Positions 56,434 to 64,000 of a DNA stretch of 64,000 nt are shown here, one piece after another. The translations under genes were made by a program, and so were the position numbers. The stretch lies in the NCBI RefSeq assembly GCF_030123065.1, contig NZ_CP126093.1, positions 1,678,001 to 1,742,000 of the forward strand, read 5' to 3'. The notes beneath the pieces are model-generated. The model was given only the letters and a program-made list of their open reading frames with translations. It did not search any database and was not told the origin of the DNA. The first letter of the stretch is position 1; each line of letters begins with the position of its first letter. This DNA comes from Neobacillus sp. DY30 (GTDB taxonomy: Bacteria > Bacillota > Bacilli > Bacillales > Cytobacillaceae).

Positions 56434-56829
56434 ATGCAAAAAAATTTACATCCTTCCGTGATAAAGTTTAAAGAATTTGTGAAAAATCATCCGTCTTTAA
56501 TTAAGGAAGTACGAAATGGAAATACGACTTGGCAGGAGTTATATGAAGACTGGTATCTGCTTGGGGAAGAGGATAGCCGCTGGGAAAACAGCAGGGGCGA
56601 GCAAAGTCTCAATGATAAAAAGGCAGATGAGAAAAAAGGAGACTGGATTTCAACGATCCTAGGGACCGTACAAAAAATGGACCCTGATCAAATTCAGCAT
56701 TATATAAATAATTTAAGTCAAGCTCTAGGAGCCATACAAGGCGTAATATCCCAATTTCAAGGCAGTCAGCCAAGGCAGAACAAACCAAAAGCAGAACACA
56801 AACATCCTTTTTCATTTCGTAAAGACTAA
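56434..56829 (+). CDS. ylbD: YlbD-like putative spore coat protein
   Basis: 131 residues, opening LHPSVIKFKEFVKNHP and containing GNTTWQELYEDWYLLGEED, the YlbD pattern (132 in B. subtilis). Hydrophilic. Proposed as a coat component from similarity in the family. ylbE follows 18 bases on. Confidence 0.85.
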   Translation: MQKNLHPSVIKFKEFVKNHPSLIKEVRNGNTTWQELYEDWYLLGEEDSRWENSRGEQSLNDKKADEKKGDWISTILGTVQKMDPDQIQHYINNLSQALGAIQGVISQFQGSQPRQNKPKAEHKHPFSFRKD

Positions 56830-56847
56830 TAGAAGGGAAATTTTCTC

Positions 56848-57087
56848 ATGAGAAGAGATGTACACGAATATCTAAATCGTCAAAAAGAACTAAAAAAATT
56901 TATACGTGAACAGCCGATTTGGTACCGAAAGCTTTCAAGAAATCCCTATGAATTGCAGAAGTTAGAAATTGCTTCGCTGCACTATTATAAAAAAACAATC
57001 CCTCATCGAGTTGAAAAATTTACAAATAATGTCCAAATGGCGTCGATGATGTTTTATATGCTCCAGTCAATGAAAGACCAGAGTTGA
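56848..57087 (+). CDS. ylbE: YlbE-like protein
   Basis: 79 residues, basic, with KKFIREQPIWYRKLSRNPYEL, the YlbE pattern. Probably co-transcribed with ylbD. Function unknown; a terminator follows. Confidence 0.87.
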   Translation: MRRDVHEYLNRQKELKKFIREQPIWYRKLSRNPYELQKLEIASLHYYKKTIPHRVEKFTNNVQMASMMFYMLQSMKDQS

Positions 57088-57092
57088 AGGTT

Positions 57093-57122
57093 AGACCACA
57101 ATGCGATGTGGTCTTTTTTTTT
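57093..57122 (+). terminator. Terminator after ylbE
   Basis: AGACCACA and TGTGGTCT around ATGCGA, then nine or more T. Confidence 0.9.
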
Positions 57123-57187
57123 GTAGAACAGAGTATGGAGTAAAAAGAATAAAGGAGGCGAACAATACAATTAAAGGAGTGATCATT

Positions 57188-57574
57188 TTGAAAAGGTACA
57201 TAGAATTAACGATTCTATCTATATTCTTAGTAGGTATCCTTTCAGGGTTCCAACAGTCAACTGTTTTACCTAAGGTTAGTGAGTATTCAGATAAGGCTCC
57301 ATCGTTATATGTTCAATCCCAAACCAAAGGAAATAATGTATTTGTAGAGTGTATTTTATCTGGAATTAGTTTTCGGCAATCGGACCAACAAGGCAGAAAG
57401 ACAGGCAAGCTTATAATTTGGCTGAATGGAAAAAAAACAAAAGAAGTAAACTCAGCTGCATTTATTATTAAAGGTCTGCCTCCTGGTGAACATACTGTTA
57501 AGCTTGAGGTGGTTGACTTAAAAAACGTACCGTACGGAGTTTCAAAGGAATTCTTGGTAAATATCCCTAAGTGA
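57188..57574 (+). CDS. Small secreted protein, unknown
   Basis: 128 residues from TTG 57188, which follows AAAGGAGTG at 9 bases; the frame is open to 57101 but that part contains the ylbE terminator. Signal peptide (about 1-24) then a beta-sandwich-like domain ending in GLPPGEHTVKLEVVDLKNVPYGVSKE. Possibly extracellular. No family recognised and not in the B. subtilis ylbE-ylbF gap. Confidence 0.65.
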   Translation: MKRYIELTILSIFLVGILSGFQQSTVLPKVSEYSDKAPSLYVQSQTKGNNVFVECILSGISFRQSDQQGRKTGKLIIWLNGKKTKEVNSAAFIIKGLPPGEHTVKLEVVDLKNVPYGVSKEFLVNIPK

Positions 57575-57634
57575 CAGTTTATTTCACTTTCTCCATCTAT
57601 TCATGTTAAAATGTGAATGGAGGTGTGGGCGTAC

Positions 57635-58078
57635 ATGCTTGCAACATCAGAAAGAATAGAACTTTTAGTATATGCTGAGCAATTAGCTCAAATGGTATTA
57701 GAATCGGATATTGTAGAACAATATCAAATTTGTTTATATAAAATGCAAAACAATAGGTCGACACAAGAAAAGATTAATCGTTTTGTAAAAATTAAAGAGC
57801 TTTATGAAGAGGTACAGCGCTTTGGCAAATACCATCCAGACTACAAAAGGGTAATGAGCCAAATTCGCGAATACAAACGGGAAATGGATTTAGATCCCCA
57901 TGTGGCTGAATTCAAATTAGCTGAAAATGACCTGCAAAGTTTGTTGGATGAAATAAGTATGTTAGTTGGCGGTGCTGTTTCCAAGCATATTAAGGTGCCT
58001 TCTGGAAATCCTTTTTTTGATACAGGTTCTCACGGCTCAGGCTGTGGCGGCGGCGGGAGCTGCAGCTGTTCCGCCTAA
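57635..58078 (+). CDS. ylbF: YlbF (RicF) of the RicAFT/Y-complex
   Basis: 147 residues. Helical core with FGKYHPDYKRVMSQIREYKREMDLDPHV and VAEFKLAENDLQSLLDE as in B. subtilis YlbF, then a Cys-Gly-rich tail (GCGGGGSCSCSA) giving Cys ligands. With YmcA and YaaT it forms an Fe-S complex that guides RNase Y and affects sporulation, competence and biofilm. ATG 57635, 9 bases after GGAGGTG, is chosen over 57617. Confidence 0.92.
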   Translation: MLATSERIELLVYAEQLAQMVLESDIVEQYQICLYKMQNNRSTQEKINRFVKIKELYEEVQRFGKYHPDYKRVMSQIREYKREMDLDPHVAEFKLAENDLQSLLDEISMLVGGAVSKHIKVPSGNPFFDTGSHGSGCGGGGSCSCSA

Positions 58079-58082
58079 AGAG

Positions 58083-58114
58083 ATCGGCTTAATGTTACGT
58101 TAAGCCGATTTTTC
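58083..58114. terminator. Bidirectional terminator
   Basis: ATCGGCTTAA and TTAAGCCGAT around TGTTACG, then TTTTTC; it also overlaps the end of the minus-strand Cys-rich gene. Confidence 0.85.
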
Positions 58115-58463
58115 TTAACCTTGTGCAATCAACACATAAGTTCCCACAGCAGAACATTTTTTCTTGAGGTACATAAAATCGGTGACGATATACTAAAAGT
58201 ACATCATCTTGACGTACAAATATGGTTTCACTGTGCAATCGGTAACCTTTCATTGCAGAAGCAGAACATTTTTTGATGATAGCCTCAAGAGTATGCTGCG
58301 ATAATTCAGGGGTAATGTTAATATATAAAAATGGAATACCTGCTACTTTTCTCCAATAAACACTCGTAACGCCTTTATTTAAGGTAAGTTTCTTCATAAA
58401 CTGTTCCCAAACGGGCTCTAAATCCATTTCAATCACCGTGTTTTCGATTAAATTTTGAATCAT
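58095..58463 (-). CDS. Hypothetical protein with C-terminal Cys cluster
   Basis: 122 residues. A mixed alpha/beta body ends in MFCCGNLCVDCTR, four Cys within nine residues, which may bind zinc or an Fe-S cluster. It sits between ylbF and ylbG on the other strand. I do not recognise the family. The frame starts at ATG 58463 (MIQNLIENTVIEMD) without an obvious strong Shine-Dalgarno. Confidence 0.65.
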   Translation of the reverse strand: MIQNLIENTVIEMDLEPVWEQFMKKLTLNKGVTSVYWRKVAGIPFLYINITPELSQHTLEAIIKKCSASAMKGYRLHSETIFVRQDDVLLVYRHRFYVPQEKMFCCGNLCVDCTRLRKIGLT

Positions 58464-58543
58464 CAGTAAAGTTTGAATTGAAAAAGAGTGTTTTACTATG
58501 CTAGACTTATAAAAATGATGGTTTATTGAAGGAGAAAATAAGT

Positions 58544-58819
58544 ATGTTCGTACAAAGACAAGGATTGGTTATTTGGCTCTACTCCTTAAAGCAAGCAAAG
58601 ATGTTAAGACGTTTTGGGAATGTTCATTACGTTTCGAAAAAATTAAAGTATGTTGTACTATATTGTAATCAAGACGAACTTGAATTGATTATGGAAAAAA
58701 TCAATTCCTTTTCATTTGTTAAGAAAGTAGAACCATCATATAAACCGTTCTTAAAGATGGAATTCGAAAATGCAGCACCAGATAAAGCCAAAGAATATGA
58801 TTATAAAATGGGAATATAA
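58544..58819 (+). CDS. ylbG: UPF0298 / DUF2129 protein YlbG
   Basis: 91 residues, opening [19 protein letters not shown] with [19 protein letters not shown], the YlbG pattern. Small, soluble; function unknown. ATG 58544 after AAGGAG; the TTG 58526 is in that site. Confidence 0.9.
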   Translation: MFVQRQGLVIWLYSLKQAKMLRRFGNVHYVSKKLKYVVLYCNQDELELIMEKINSFSFVKKVEPSYKPFLKMEFENAAPDKAKEYDYKMGI

Positions 58820-58851
58820 AAAGCTTCTGTGCCTGGCACAGAAGCTTTTCT
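58819..58851 (+). terminator. Terminator after ylbG
   Basis: AAAAGCTTCTGTG and CACAGAAGCTTTT (13 bp, perfect) around CCTGG, then CTTT. Confidence 0.85.
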
Positions 58852-58855
58852 TTAT

Positions 58856-59032
58856 GTCTAGCTCCAGCGTCTAGAGGCTCTCAGGTCTAAGCCAATCCGT
58901 CAAGAAGGTTAAAGAGCAACCTTCTCGCCGGCTCGTCTTATGCCTGTCGCCTCTGGGCACCAAGGGAAGCTCCTTTGAGTATACCTCGCAGGAACAAGCT
59001 GTGCTTGTTCCGAGACGCTTCTGCTTTTCTTA
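58856..59032 (-). repeat. GAAAAGCGGAAGCG-type repeat element, copy B
   Basis: Read on the minus strand it starts at the stop codon of the DUF7147-like gene with TAAGAAAAGCAGAAGCG, contains GGCGACAGGCATAAG and GGATTGGCTTA, and ends GACGCTGGAGCTAGAC, in step with copy A at 16001-16148. It has extra sequence near the start holding a perfect hairpin GGAACAAGC / GCTTGTTCC (58991-59011). Confidence 0.7.
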
Positions 59033-59419
59033 ATGCAGAGGTTTTATATAATGATTTAATCTCAGGATTGCAATCAAATGCTGATAGTACAATTCTTTTT
59101 CATGGAAATTAGTCGAAGGTTTAACTGTCAGCTGAATAATTTCCTTCCCTAGCTCCTCTGCAGTCTGTTGAAACAAATCATATCTTTTATTTGGATTGAA
59201 GTTAGGATTTGGGATACCTTCACGGCAGATATAAAGTGCCTGAAATTTTCCGGGATCTGTGAGCTGCAGCACGACTGCTAAAGAAGTCACCTGCTTTTCA
59301 TTTTTAACGGTGTGGAAAGCCATCATATGGAGAAGACGGTGCTGGTTTGCCTTCGCTAGTTCTAGCAGCTCATATAAATCTGAATAACCTTCACCCAGCT
59401 CAATAAATCGTTGTATCAA
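59030..59419 (-). CDS. DUF7147-like conserved protein
   Basis: 129 residues: MIQRFIELGEGYSDLYELLELA, then HRLLHMMAFHT and ALYICREGIPNPNFNPNKRY. Found before rsmD in several Bacillus; I know it as an uncharacterised family (DUF7147), at times mislabelled methylthioribose kinase. Soluble. The stop codon is part of repeat copy B. ATG behind AAAGGAG. Confidence 0.7.
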   Translation of the reverse strand: MIQRFIELGEGYSDLYELLELAKANQHRLLHMMAFHTVKNEKQVTSLAVVLQLTDPGKFQALYICREGIPNPNFNPNKRYDLFQQTAEELGKEIIQLTVKPSTNFHEKELYYQHLIAILRLNHYIKPLH

Positions 59420-59492
59420 ATATAACTCTCCTTTGTCTTAAGATCTCATTCCCATACTTTACTATATTATCGGATATAATGCTTAACTAAAA

Positions 59493-59643
59493 GAAAAAAA
59501 CCCTGCAGATTTACATCTGCAGGGTCCTTCTACATCCTCATAAAGGATAGAAGGCAAAGGGAGAGGAGAAACCGGAGGAAGAACTTATGGGGAAACGTAA
59601 GTCTTCTCCGCGGTTGGCAACAACATCCTCGAATTGATGTTGT
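59493..59643 (-). ncRNA. csfG: Probable CsfG sporulation sRNA
   Basis: On the minus strand a predicted start at about 59643 is followed by a 9-bp hairpin (AACAACATC / GATGTTGTT), a long bulged hairpin (CGGAG..CTCCG with inner stems), a third hairpin (CCTTCTA / TAGAAGG) and a terminator CCCTGCAGAT..ATCTGCAGGG with seven T. About 150 nt. B. subtilis has CsfG, a forespore sRNA, between ylbG and ylbH, and the ylbH motif of Rfam comes from this gap. The promoter fits. Assignment rests on place, size and promoter. Confidence 0.75.
59494..59524 (-). terminator. Terminator of csfG
   Basis: CCCTGCAGAT and ATCTGCAGGG arms (59501-59524) and A-run 59494-59500, read as seven T on the minus strand. Confidence 0.9.
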
Positions 59644-59649
59644 TAGTTA

Positions 59650-59678
59650 CATTATCCCCACAACTTACAAGCTTATAC
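59650..59678 (-). promoter_or_regulatory. Forespore (sigma-F/G) promoter of csfG
   Basis: On the minus strand GTATA (59674-59678), 14 bases, GGGGATAATG (59650-59659). Both boxes fit the sigma-F pattern GYWTA and GGnnAnAhTR at usual spacing; sigma-G would also be likely to use it. Confidence 0.7.
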
Positions 59679-59786
59679 GTATTTAAAATAATTTTTCAGA
59701 AATAAATCAACAAGTTGGCTAGAGTATTTAAGGTATGATAGGATATTCTTAAAAATAGAATACTGGAAAAATTGTGGTGATAACTA

Positions 59787-60347
59787 TTGAGAGTTGTTTC
59801 AGGTGTTTGTAAAGGAAGGCCATTAAAAGCTGTTCCAGGAAATACTACTAGACCAACAACGGATAAAGTAAAAGAAGCGTTATTTAATATGATTGGCCCT
59901 TATTTTGACGGCGGGATGGGTCTAGACCTTTTTGCTGGCAGCGGTGGTTTAGGACTGGAAGCTCTAAGCAGAGGGTTAGATAAAGTCATTTTTGTCGACC
60001 GTGATGTTAAGGCAATTCAAACCATTTATGAAAATATCCAAAACTGTAAGATGGAGGATAAGGCAGAGGTTTATCGAAATGACGCAGATAGAGCGTTAAA
60101 GGCCCTTATAAAAAGGGAAGTTTTTTTTGATTACATATTTTTAGATCCGCCTTATAAAAAGCAGCAGCTGCTCAGTCTAATGGAAAAAATATCAGAAAAT
60201 GGGCTGCTAACAGACGGTGGATACATTATTTGCGAACACAGTCATGATGTTGAATTGCCGGCAAGAGCAGGGAAGTTTTCACAGTATAAGCATGAAAAAT
60301 ATGGAATCATTGCGATAACAATTTATTCGCAATTTAGTGAGGAATAG
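59787..60347 (+). CDS. rsmD: 16S rRNA m2G966 methyltransferase RsmD
   Basis: 186 residues of the RsmD family: RVVSGVCKGRPLKAV at the N-terminus, SAM motif LDLFAGSGGLGLEALSRG and catalytic DPPY. It methylates G966 of 16S rRNA. TTG start behind GTGGTG. coaD starts 12 bases after, so co-transcribed. Confidence 0.93.
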   Translation: MRVVSGVCKGRPLKAVPGNTTRPTTDKVKEALFNMIGPYFDGGMGLDLFAGSGGLGLEALSRGLDKVIFVDRDVKAIQTIYENIQNCKMEDKAEVYRNDADRALKALIKREVFFDYIFLDPPYKKQQLLSLMEKISENGLLTDGGYIICEHSHDVELPARAGKFSQYKHEKYGIIAITIYSQFSEE

Positions 60348-60842
<495 letters not shown>

Positions 60843-60850
60843 AAAATAGC

Positions 60851-60880
60851 AAAAAGCCTTGGCAGACCAGGGCTTTTTTT
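60851..60880. terminator. Bidirectional terminator of coaD and ylbJ
   Basis: AAAAAGCC and GGCTTTTT arms extended by TTGG/CCAG, then T. Confidence 0.82.
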
Positions 60881-60886
60881 CTTCTG

Positions 60887-62104
60887 CTAATAACTTTTGC
60901 GCAACTGACGATAGAGTAAGAATACATATATCATAAGTGAACTAATGGTTATCAGCGGGCCTAATTCCGTTAATTTATGAAAATAAATTTGCGGCCAAGT
61001 ACCTTCACCAAAAAGGTTCACGGGGATTGCATTAGACGGCTGTTCATCTTGATAAAACCGGACATAAATTGGTTTCCATAAAAGTAAAGCAAAGAAGCTG
61101 GCGAATAAACCTTGGGCAATTCTTGCGAAAAAGAACGGTTTAAATCGTATGTCCGTCTGTGCAAGAATACTAGCAACCTGCGCTTGAACACTAAATCCGC
61201 TAAATCCTAAAATAAAGCTCGTTACAATGGCCTGCTGAAGCAATGTAGCGTCACCAACGCGGCTTGTTAAATCGCTCCCAAGTGTAATTTCGAATAAACC
61301 AGAAATAAATGGAATACTGAGCATGTCAGGCAGTGAAAGGGCAGAAAATAAAATGTCAAACCCTCTCGCAAGTGCAGCAGTAATATGTAAATGAAACAGC
61401 AGCTTGTTGATTACTGAAAATAAAATAATAAATCCGCCAACCATTAATAATGTTTGAATGGAAGAATTTACAGCGTCGCCAAGAAGTTTGCCAATTGGCC
61501 GCTTATCTTTAATTCTCGTTTGATGCAAGGCAGAAAAAGCAGACTTTAGAATAAATTTTTCTTGCTTGTCCTTCTTTTTATCCGGTGTTTCATTTCCGTA
61601 AAACCGCATCATTAGGCCGACACAAATATTCCCTAAATAATGGGCCAAGGCTAATATGACTCCTAATTGCGGGTTATGGAAAAAACCAACCGCTACTGCA
61701 CCAAAAATAAATAAGGGGTTAGAGGAATTCGTGAAGGAAGCAAGCCTTTCTGCTTCAATTTGTGTAAGCTGCCCTTCCTGACGGAGCCTTGCGGACAGCT
61801 TAGCTCCTGCTGGAAATCCTGAAGCCATTCCCATTGCCCAAACAAACCCTCCTACTCCAGGAACTCTGAAAAGCGGCCTCATGAGCGGCTCTAATAACAC
61901 CCCAATAAACTTAACAACACCAAAACCAATTAACATTTCGGATATAATAAAAAACGGCAGTAAGGACGGAAACACAATTTCCCACCACATATTAAGCCCG
62001 CGGAGAGACGCTTCAAACGACTCCTTAGGAAAAGCAATCATGGACCCAGCTAGAATAATCACTGATATAGATAAAAAGATTGTTTTTAATTTTGAATAAT
62101 ACAA
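60887..62104 (-). CDS. ylbJ: Sporulation integral membrane protein YlbJ
   Basis: 405 residues with about eight to nine membrane helices of the nucleoside-transporter-like gate family seen in SpoIIIAC-linked YlbJ/SpoVV: PSLLPFFIISEML, GFPAGAKLSARLRQEG, FTNSSNPLFIFGAVAVGF and SFILGFSGFSVQAQVASIL. In B. subtilis the protein (SpoVV) moves dipicolinic acid across the outer spore membrane. The minus-strand upstream region should hold a mother-cell promoter. Confidence 0.9.
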   Translation of the reverse strand: MYYSKLKTIFLSISVIILAGSMIAFPKESFEASLRGLNMWWEIVFPSLLPFFIISEMLIGFGVVKFIGVLLEPLMRPLFRVPGVGGFVWAMGMASGFPAGAKLSARLRQEGQLTQIEAERLASFTNSSNPLFIFGAVAVGFFHNPQLGVILALAHYLGNICVGLMMRFYGNETPDKKKDKQEKFILKSAFSALHQTRIKDKRPIGKLLGDAVNSSIQTLLMVGGFIILFSVINKLLFHLHITAALARGFDILFSALSLPDMLSIPFISGLFEITLGSDLTSRVGDATLLQQAIVTSFILGFSGFSVQAQVASILAQTDIRFKPFFFARIAQGLFASFFALLLWKPIYVRFYQDEQPSNAIPVNLFGEGTWPQIYFHKLTELGPLITISSLMIYVFLLYRQLRKSY

Positions 62105-62318
62105 TGAATATCCTCCTTTCCGAGGGTTTTGTTATACTGTATAAATAAAAAATGTTAAAATAAGGATTACTTACAGTTTATAGATTCGACCTTGTCCCCA
62201 TATAACACAAATATACTCATAGAACGCTATTTTAGACCATAAGATTCAACGAGATTTCTCCTAACAAATTGGCACAGTCATAATGCTTTTAAAGCTTATG
62301 AAAAGGGAGGGAAAAGTT

Positions 62319-63098
62319 TTGAAGCGTCCTAAAATAGGATTAGCGCTAGGCTCAGGCGGAGCAAGGGGGTTTGCGCATTTAGGGGTCATAAAAGTTTTGA
62401 AGGAAGCAGGTATTCCTATTGATTTAATTGCAGGAAGCAGTATGGGAGCACTTGTTGGCAGTTTTTATGGTGCAGGTATTGAAATAGACCGTTTATATAA
62501 ATTATCAACTGCGTTTAAACGGAAATATTTTTTAGACTTTACCGTGCCGAAAATGGGCTTTATTGCTGGGAAACGTGTAAAGGAATTTATTAAAGTGTTT
62601 ACCCACGGTAAAAATATTGAAGAATTATCCATCCCCATAGGCATCGTTGCAACTGATTTACTCACAGGTGAGAAAGTTATTTTTAAACAAGGCCCGGTGG
62701 CGGAAGCCGTGAGAGCGAGTATATCGATACCAGGAATCTTTGTACCTGAAAAGTATAATGGAAGAATCTTAGTTGATGGCGGGGTTTCAGATAGGGTTCC
62801 CGTATCGGTCGTGAAAGAAATGGGAGCTGATATTGTAATAGCTGTCGACGTTTCTAGAGTAAAGCGGAATGCAGAAATCACTTCTATTTACGATGTCATC
62901 ATGCAAAGTATTGATATCATGCAAACTGAGATTATTAATTATCGTGAAATTGCTTCTGATGTTATGATTCGCCCGCCTGTAGAGGTATATAGCTCCCGAG
63001 CATTTACCAACATTGAAGAAATTATTGCATTAGGAGAAGTAGAAGCTAATAAACATTTAGATTTAATAAATAGGGTTATAAAGGAATGGAAGGGGTAG
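62319..63098 (+). CDS. ylbK: Patatin-like phospholipase family protein YlbK
   Basis: 259 residues. The oxyanion loop is GSGGARGFAHLG (about 9-20), the nucleophile Ser is in AGSSMGAL (GxSxG) and the catalytic Asp in VDGGVSDRVP. RssA-like patatin. Likely acts on lipids at the inner face of the membrane; substrate unknown. TTG 62319 after GGGAGGG gives the length of B. subtilis YlbK; the frame upstream to 62283 has no Shine-Dalgarno. Confidence 0.88.
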   Translation: MKRPKIGLALGSGGARGFAHLGVIKVLKEAGIPIDLIAGSSMGALVGSFYGAGIEIDRLYKLSTAFKRKYFLDFTVPKMGFIAGKRVKEFIKVFTHGKNIEELSIPIGIVATDLLTGEKVIFKQGPVAEAVRASISIPGIFVPEKYNGRILVDGGVSDRVPVSVVKEMGADIVIAVDVSRVKRNAEITSIYDVIMQSIDIMQTEIINYREIASDVMIRPPVEVYSSRAFTNIEEIIALGEVEANKHLDLINRVIKEWKG

Positions 63099-63104
63099 GG
63101 TGTT

Positions 63105-64000
63105 TTGAGAAGCAAAATATTTGTATGGTCTTCCATTATTATCGCACTAATGATGATAGCAGGGATATTTTTTTCATTACCTTATTATGTTTCAAAACCA
63201 GGTATAGCAAAAGAATTAGCACCCATCATCCAAGTTGCAGACGGTACGGAGGGAAAAGGAAGCTTTATGCTGACAACAGTGAGGATGGGGAGAGCGAATA
63301 TCTATTCCTATGTTGAAGCTAAACTCTTTGATTATGTTGAACTCTACCCAGTGGAAGCGATATTACACGAAACAGAAACGCAAGATGAATATAACGCCAG
63401 GCAGCTGCATATGATGGCTGGTTCCAAGTTGAATGCCATAGAAGTGGCGTATAAAAAAGCAGGATACCCTGTTGAATACAAATACAAGGGAGTTTATGTT
63501 GTCCAGATAGTCCCTGACATGCCGGCGGAAGGAAAGTTACAATCCGGCGATCGTATCACTAAGGTAGATGGACAAGAATTTCCCTCCTCTGAAAATTTTA
63601 TTGAGTATGTGGGCAAAAAAAAGAAAGGCGATCAAGTAGTTTTAACCTTCGAAAGGAAAGATAATACAGAGACGGTAAAAGTTACGGTTGAGCCCTTTAA
63701 AAATGATCCAGAGAAAATTGGTATTGGAATATCTTTAGTTGATGATAAGGACATTATTGTGAATCCTAAAGTTACAGTTAAAACGGATGAAATTGGCGGG
63801 CCTTCCGCCGGGTTGATGTTTTCACTAGAAATCTATGATCAATTAATGGAGGAGGACCTTACCAAAGGTTATAAAATCGCAGGAACAGGGACAATCGATA
63901 CAAAGGGAAGTGTAGGGCCAATTGGGGGAATTGATCAAAAAATCGTTGCTGCTGACAAAGCAGGAGCGGAAATCTTCTTTGCTCCGAATGAAAAAGGAAT
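63105..64000 (+). CDS. ylbL: YlbL: PDZ and Lon-type (S16) protease, 3' truncated
   Basis: 298 codons to the window edge, start TTG 63105 behind GGGTAGGG, 7 bases after ylbK. One N-terminal membrane helix (about 6-27), a PDZ domain (about 115-210: MPAEGKLQSGDRITKVDG) and the Lon protease domain with Ser in GGPSAGLMF and Lys in DQKIVAADKAGA. B. subtilis YlbL (DdpP) cleaves the SOS division inhibitor YneA. The last ~45 residues lie outside. Confidence 0.92.
   Translation, partial: MRSKIFVWSSIIIALMMIAGIFFSLPYYVSKPGIAKELAPIIQVADGTEGKGSFMLTTVRMGRANIYSYVEAKLFDYVELYPVEAILHETETQDEYNARQLHMMAGSKLNAIEVAYKKAGYPVEYKYKGVYVVQIVPDMPAEGKLQSGDRITKVDGQEFPSSENFIEYVGKKKKGDQVVLTFERKDNTETVKVTVEPFKNDPEKIGIGISLVDDKDIIVNPKVTVKTDEIGGPSAGLMFSLEIYDQLMEEDLTKGYKIAGTGTIDTKGSVGPIGGIDQKIVAADKAGAEIFFAPNEKG

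Noticed and set aside
59490..59660. CRISPR-like or leader-peptide reading of the hairpin series before rsmD
   Set aside because: The hairpins differ in sequence, so there is no repeat-spacer pattern, and the strong T tract lies on the minus strand, away from rsmD.

Overview
The window is a 64 kb stretch of chromosomal backbone from an endospore-forming member of the Bacillaceae, close to Bacillus subtilis in gene order but not B. subtilis itself. The evidence is a long run of genes in the B. subtilis ykwC-to-ylbL order, AT-rich DNA, GGAGG-type ribosome binding sites, frequent TTG/GTG starts, sporulation genes (ylaJ, ylbD, ylbJ and a probable CsfG sRNA) and aa3/caa3 respiration genes. No rRNA, tRNA, prophage, CRISPR array or transposase gene was seen. 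Genes run off both ends: an SDR oxidoreductase tail at base 1 and ylbL at base 64000.

Layout. 1-5760: SDR tail, small lipoprotein, ykwC, a 59-residue Lys-rich protein, patA, ykyB, Tat-exported phosphoesterase ykuE, and a C39-like lipoprotein. 5918-16006: the c-di-GMP-type protein YkuI, ykuJ, the c-di-AMP receptor gene darB, an MFS exporter, ccpC, dapH-dapL, ykuU, ykuV, a DUF4349 lipoprotein and the K+ channel gating protein gene ktrC. 16170-25245: rpoY-rnjA and def on the minus strand, ykyA, then pdhABCD. 25379-31743: small membrane protein, DUF1885, the dual-function RNA SR1 with its SR1P peptide, speA, FabK/NMO-like protein, yktA, yktB, ykzI, suhB, ylaF. 32111-43478: typA, ylaH, ylaI, ylaJ, phoH2, ylaL, ylaN, ftsW, pyc. 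43519-51664: heme A/O synthesis and caa3 oxidase (ctaA divergent from ctaB-C-D-E-F-G) plus a DUF420 protein. 51751-64000: GNAT acetyltransferase, ylbA to ylbG with extra genes, csfG, rsmD, coaD, ylbJ, ylbK, ylbL.

How the genes work together. dapH, patA and dapL give the acetyl branch of diaminopimelate/lysine synthesis. Pyruvate dehydrogenase and pyruvate carboxylase are the two main exits from pyruvate. CcpC (citrate-cycle repressor) and the SR1/GapA system tie the region to carbon flow. CtaA and CtaB supply heme A to the CtaC-CtaF oxidase assembled with CtaG. DarB, KtrC and PycA are all linked to c-di-AMP in B. subtilis.

Main items outside ordinary genes. (1) A minus-strand RNA of about 150 nt between ylbG and rsmD with a forespore-type promoter and strong terminator, the probable CsfG. 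(2) The SR1 promoter carries two 11-bp sites that both fit the CcpN consensus as I recall it. (3) Two copies of a 182-184 bp structured element differ by a compensatory base pair. (4) Two copies of a second repeat family each sit on the stop codon of a gene, one with a 23-bp direct repeat. (5) A 23-codon ORF for a strongly basic amphipathic peptide has its own promoter-like and hairpin signals. No wholly new multi-gene system was found.
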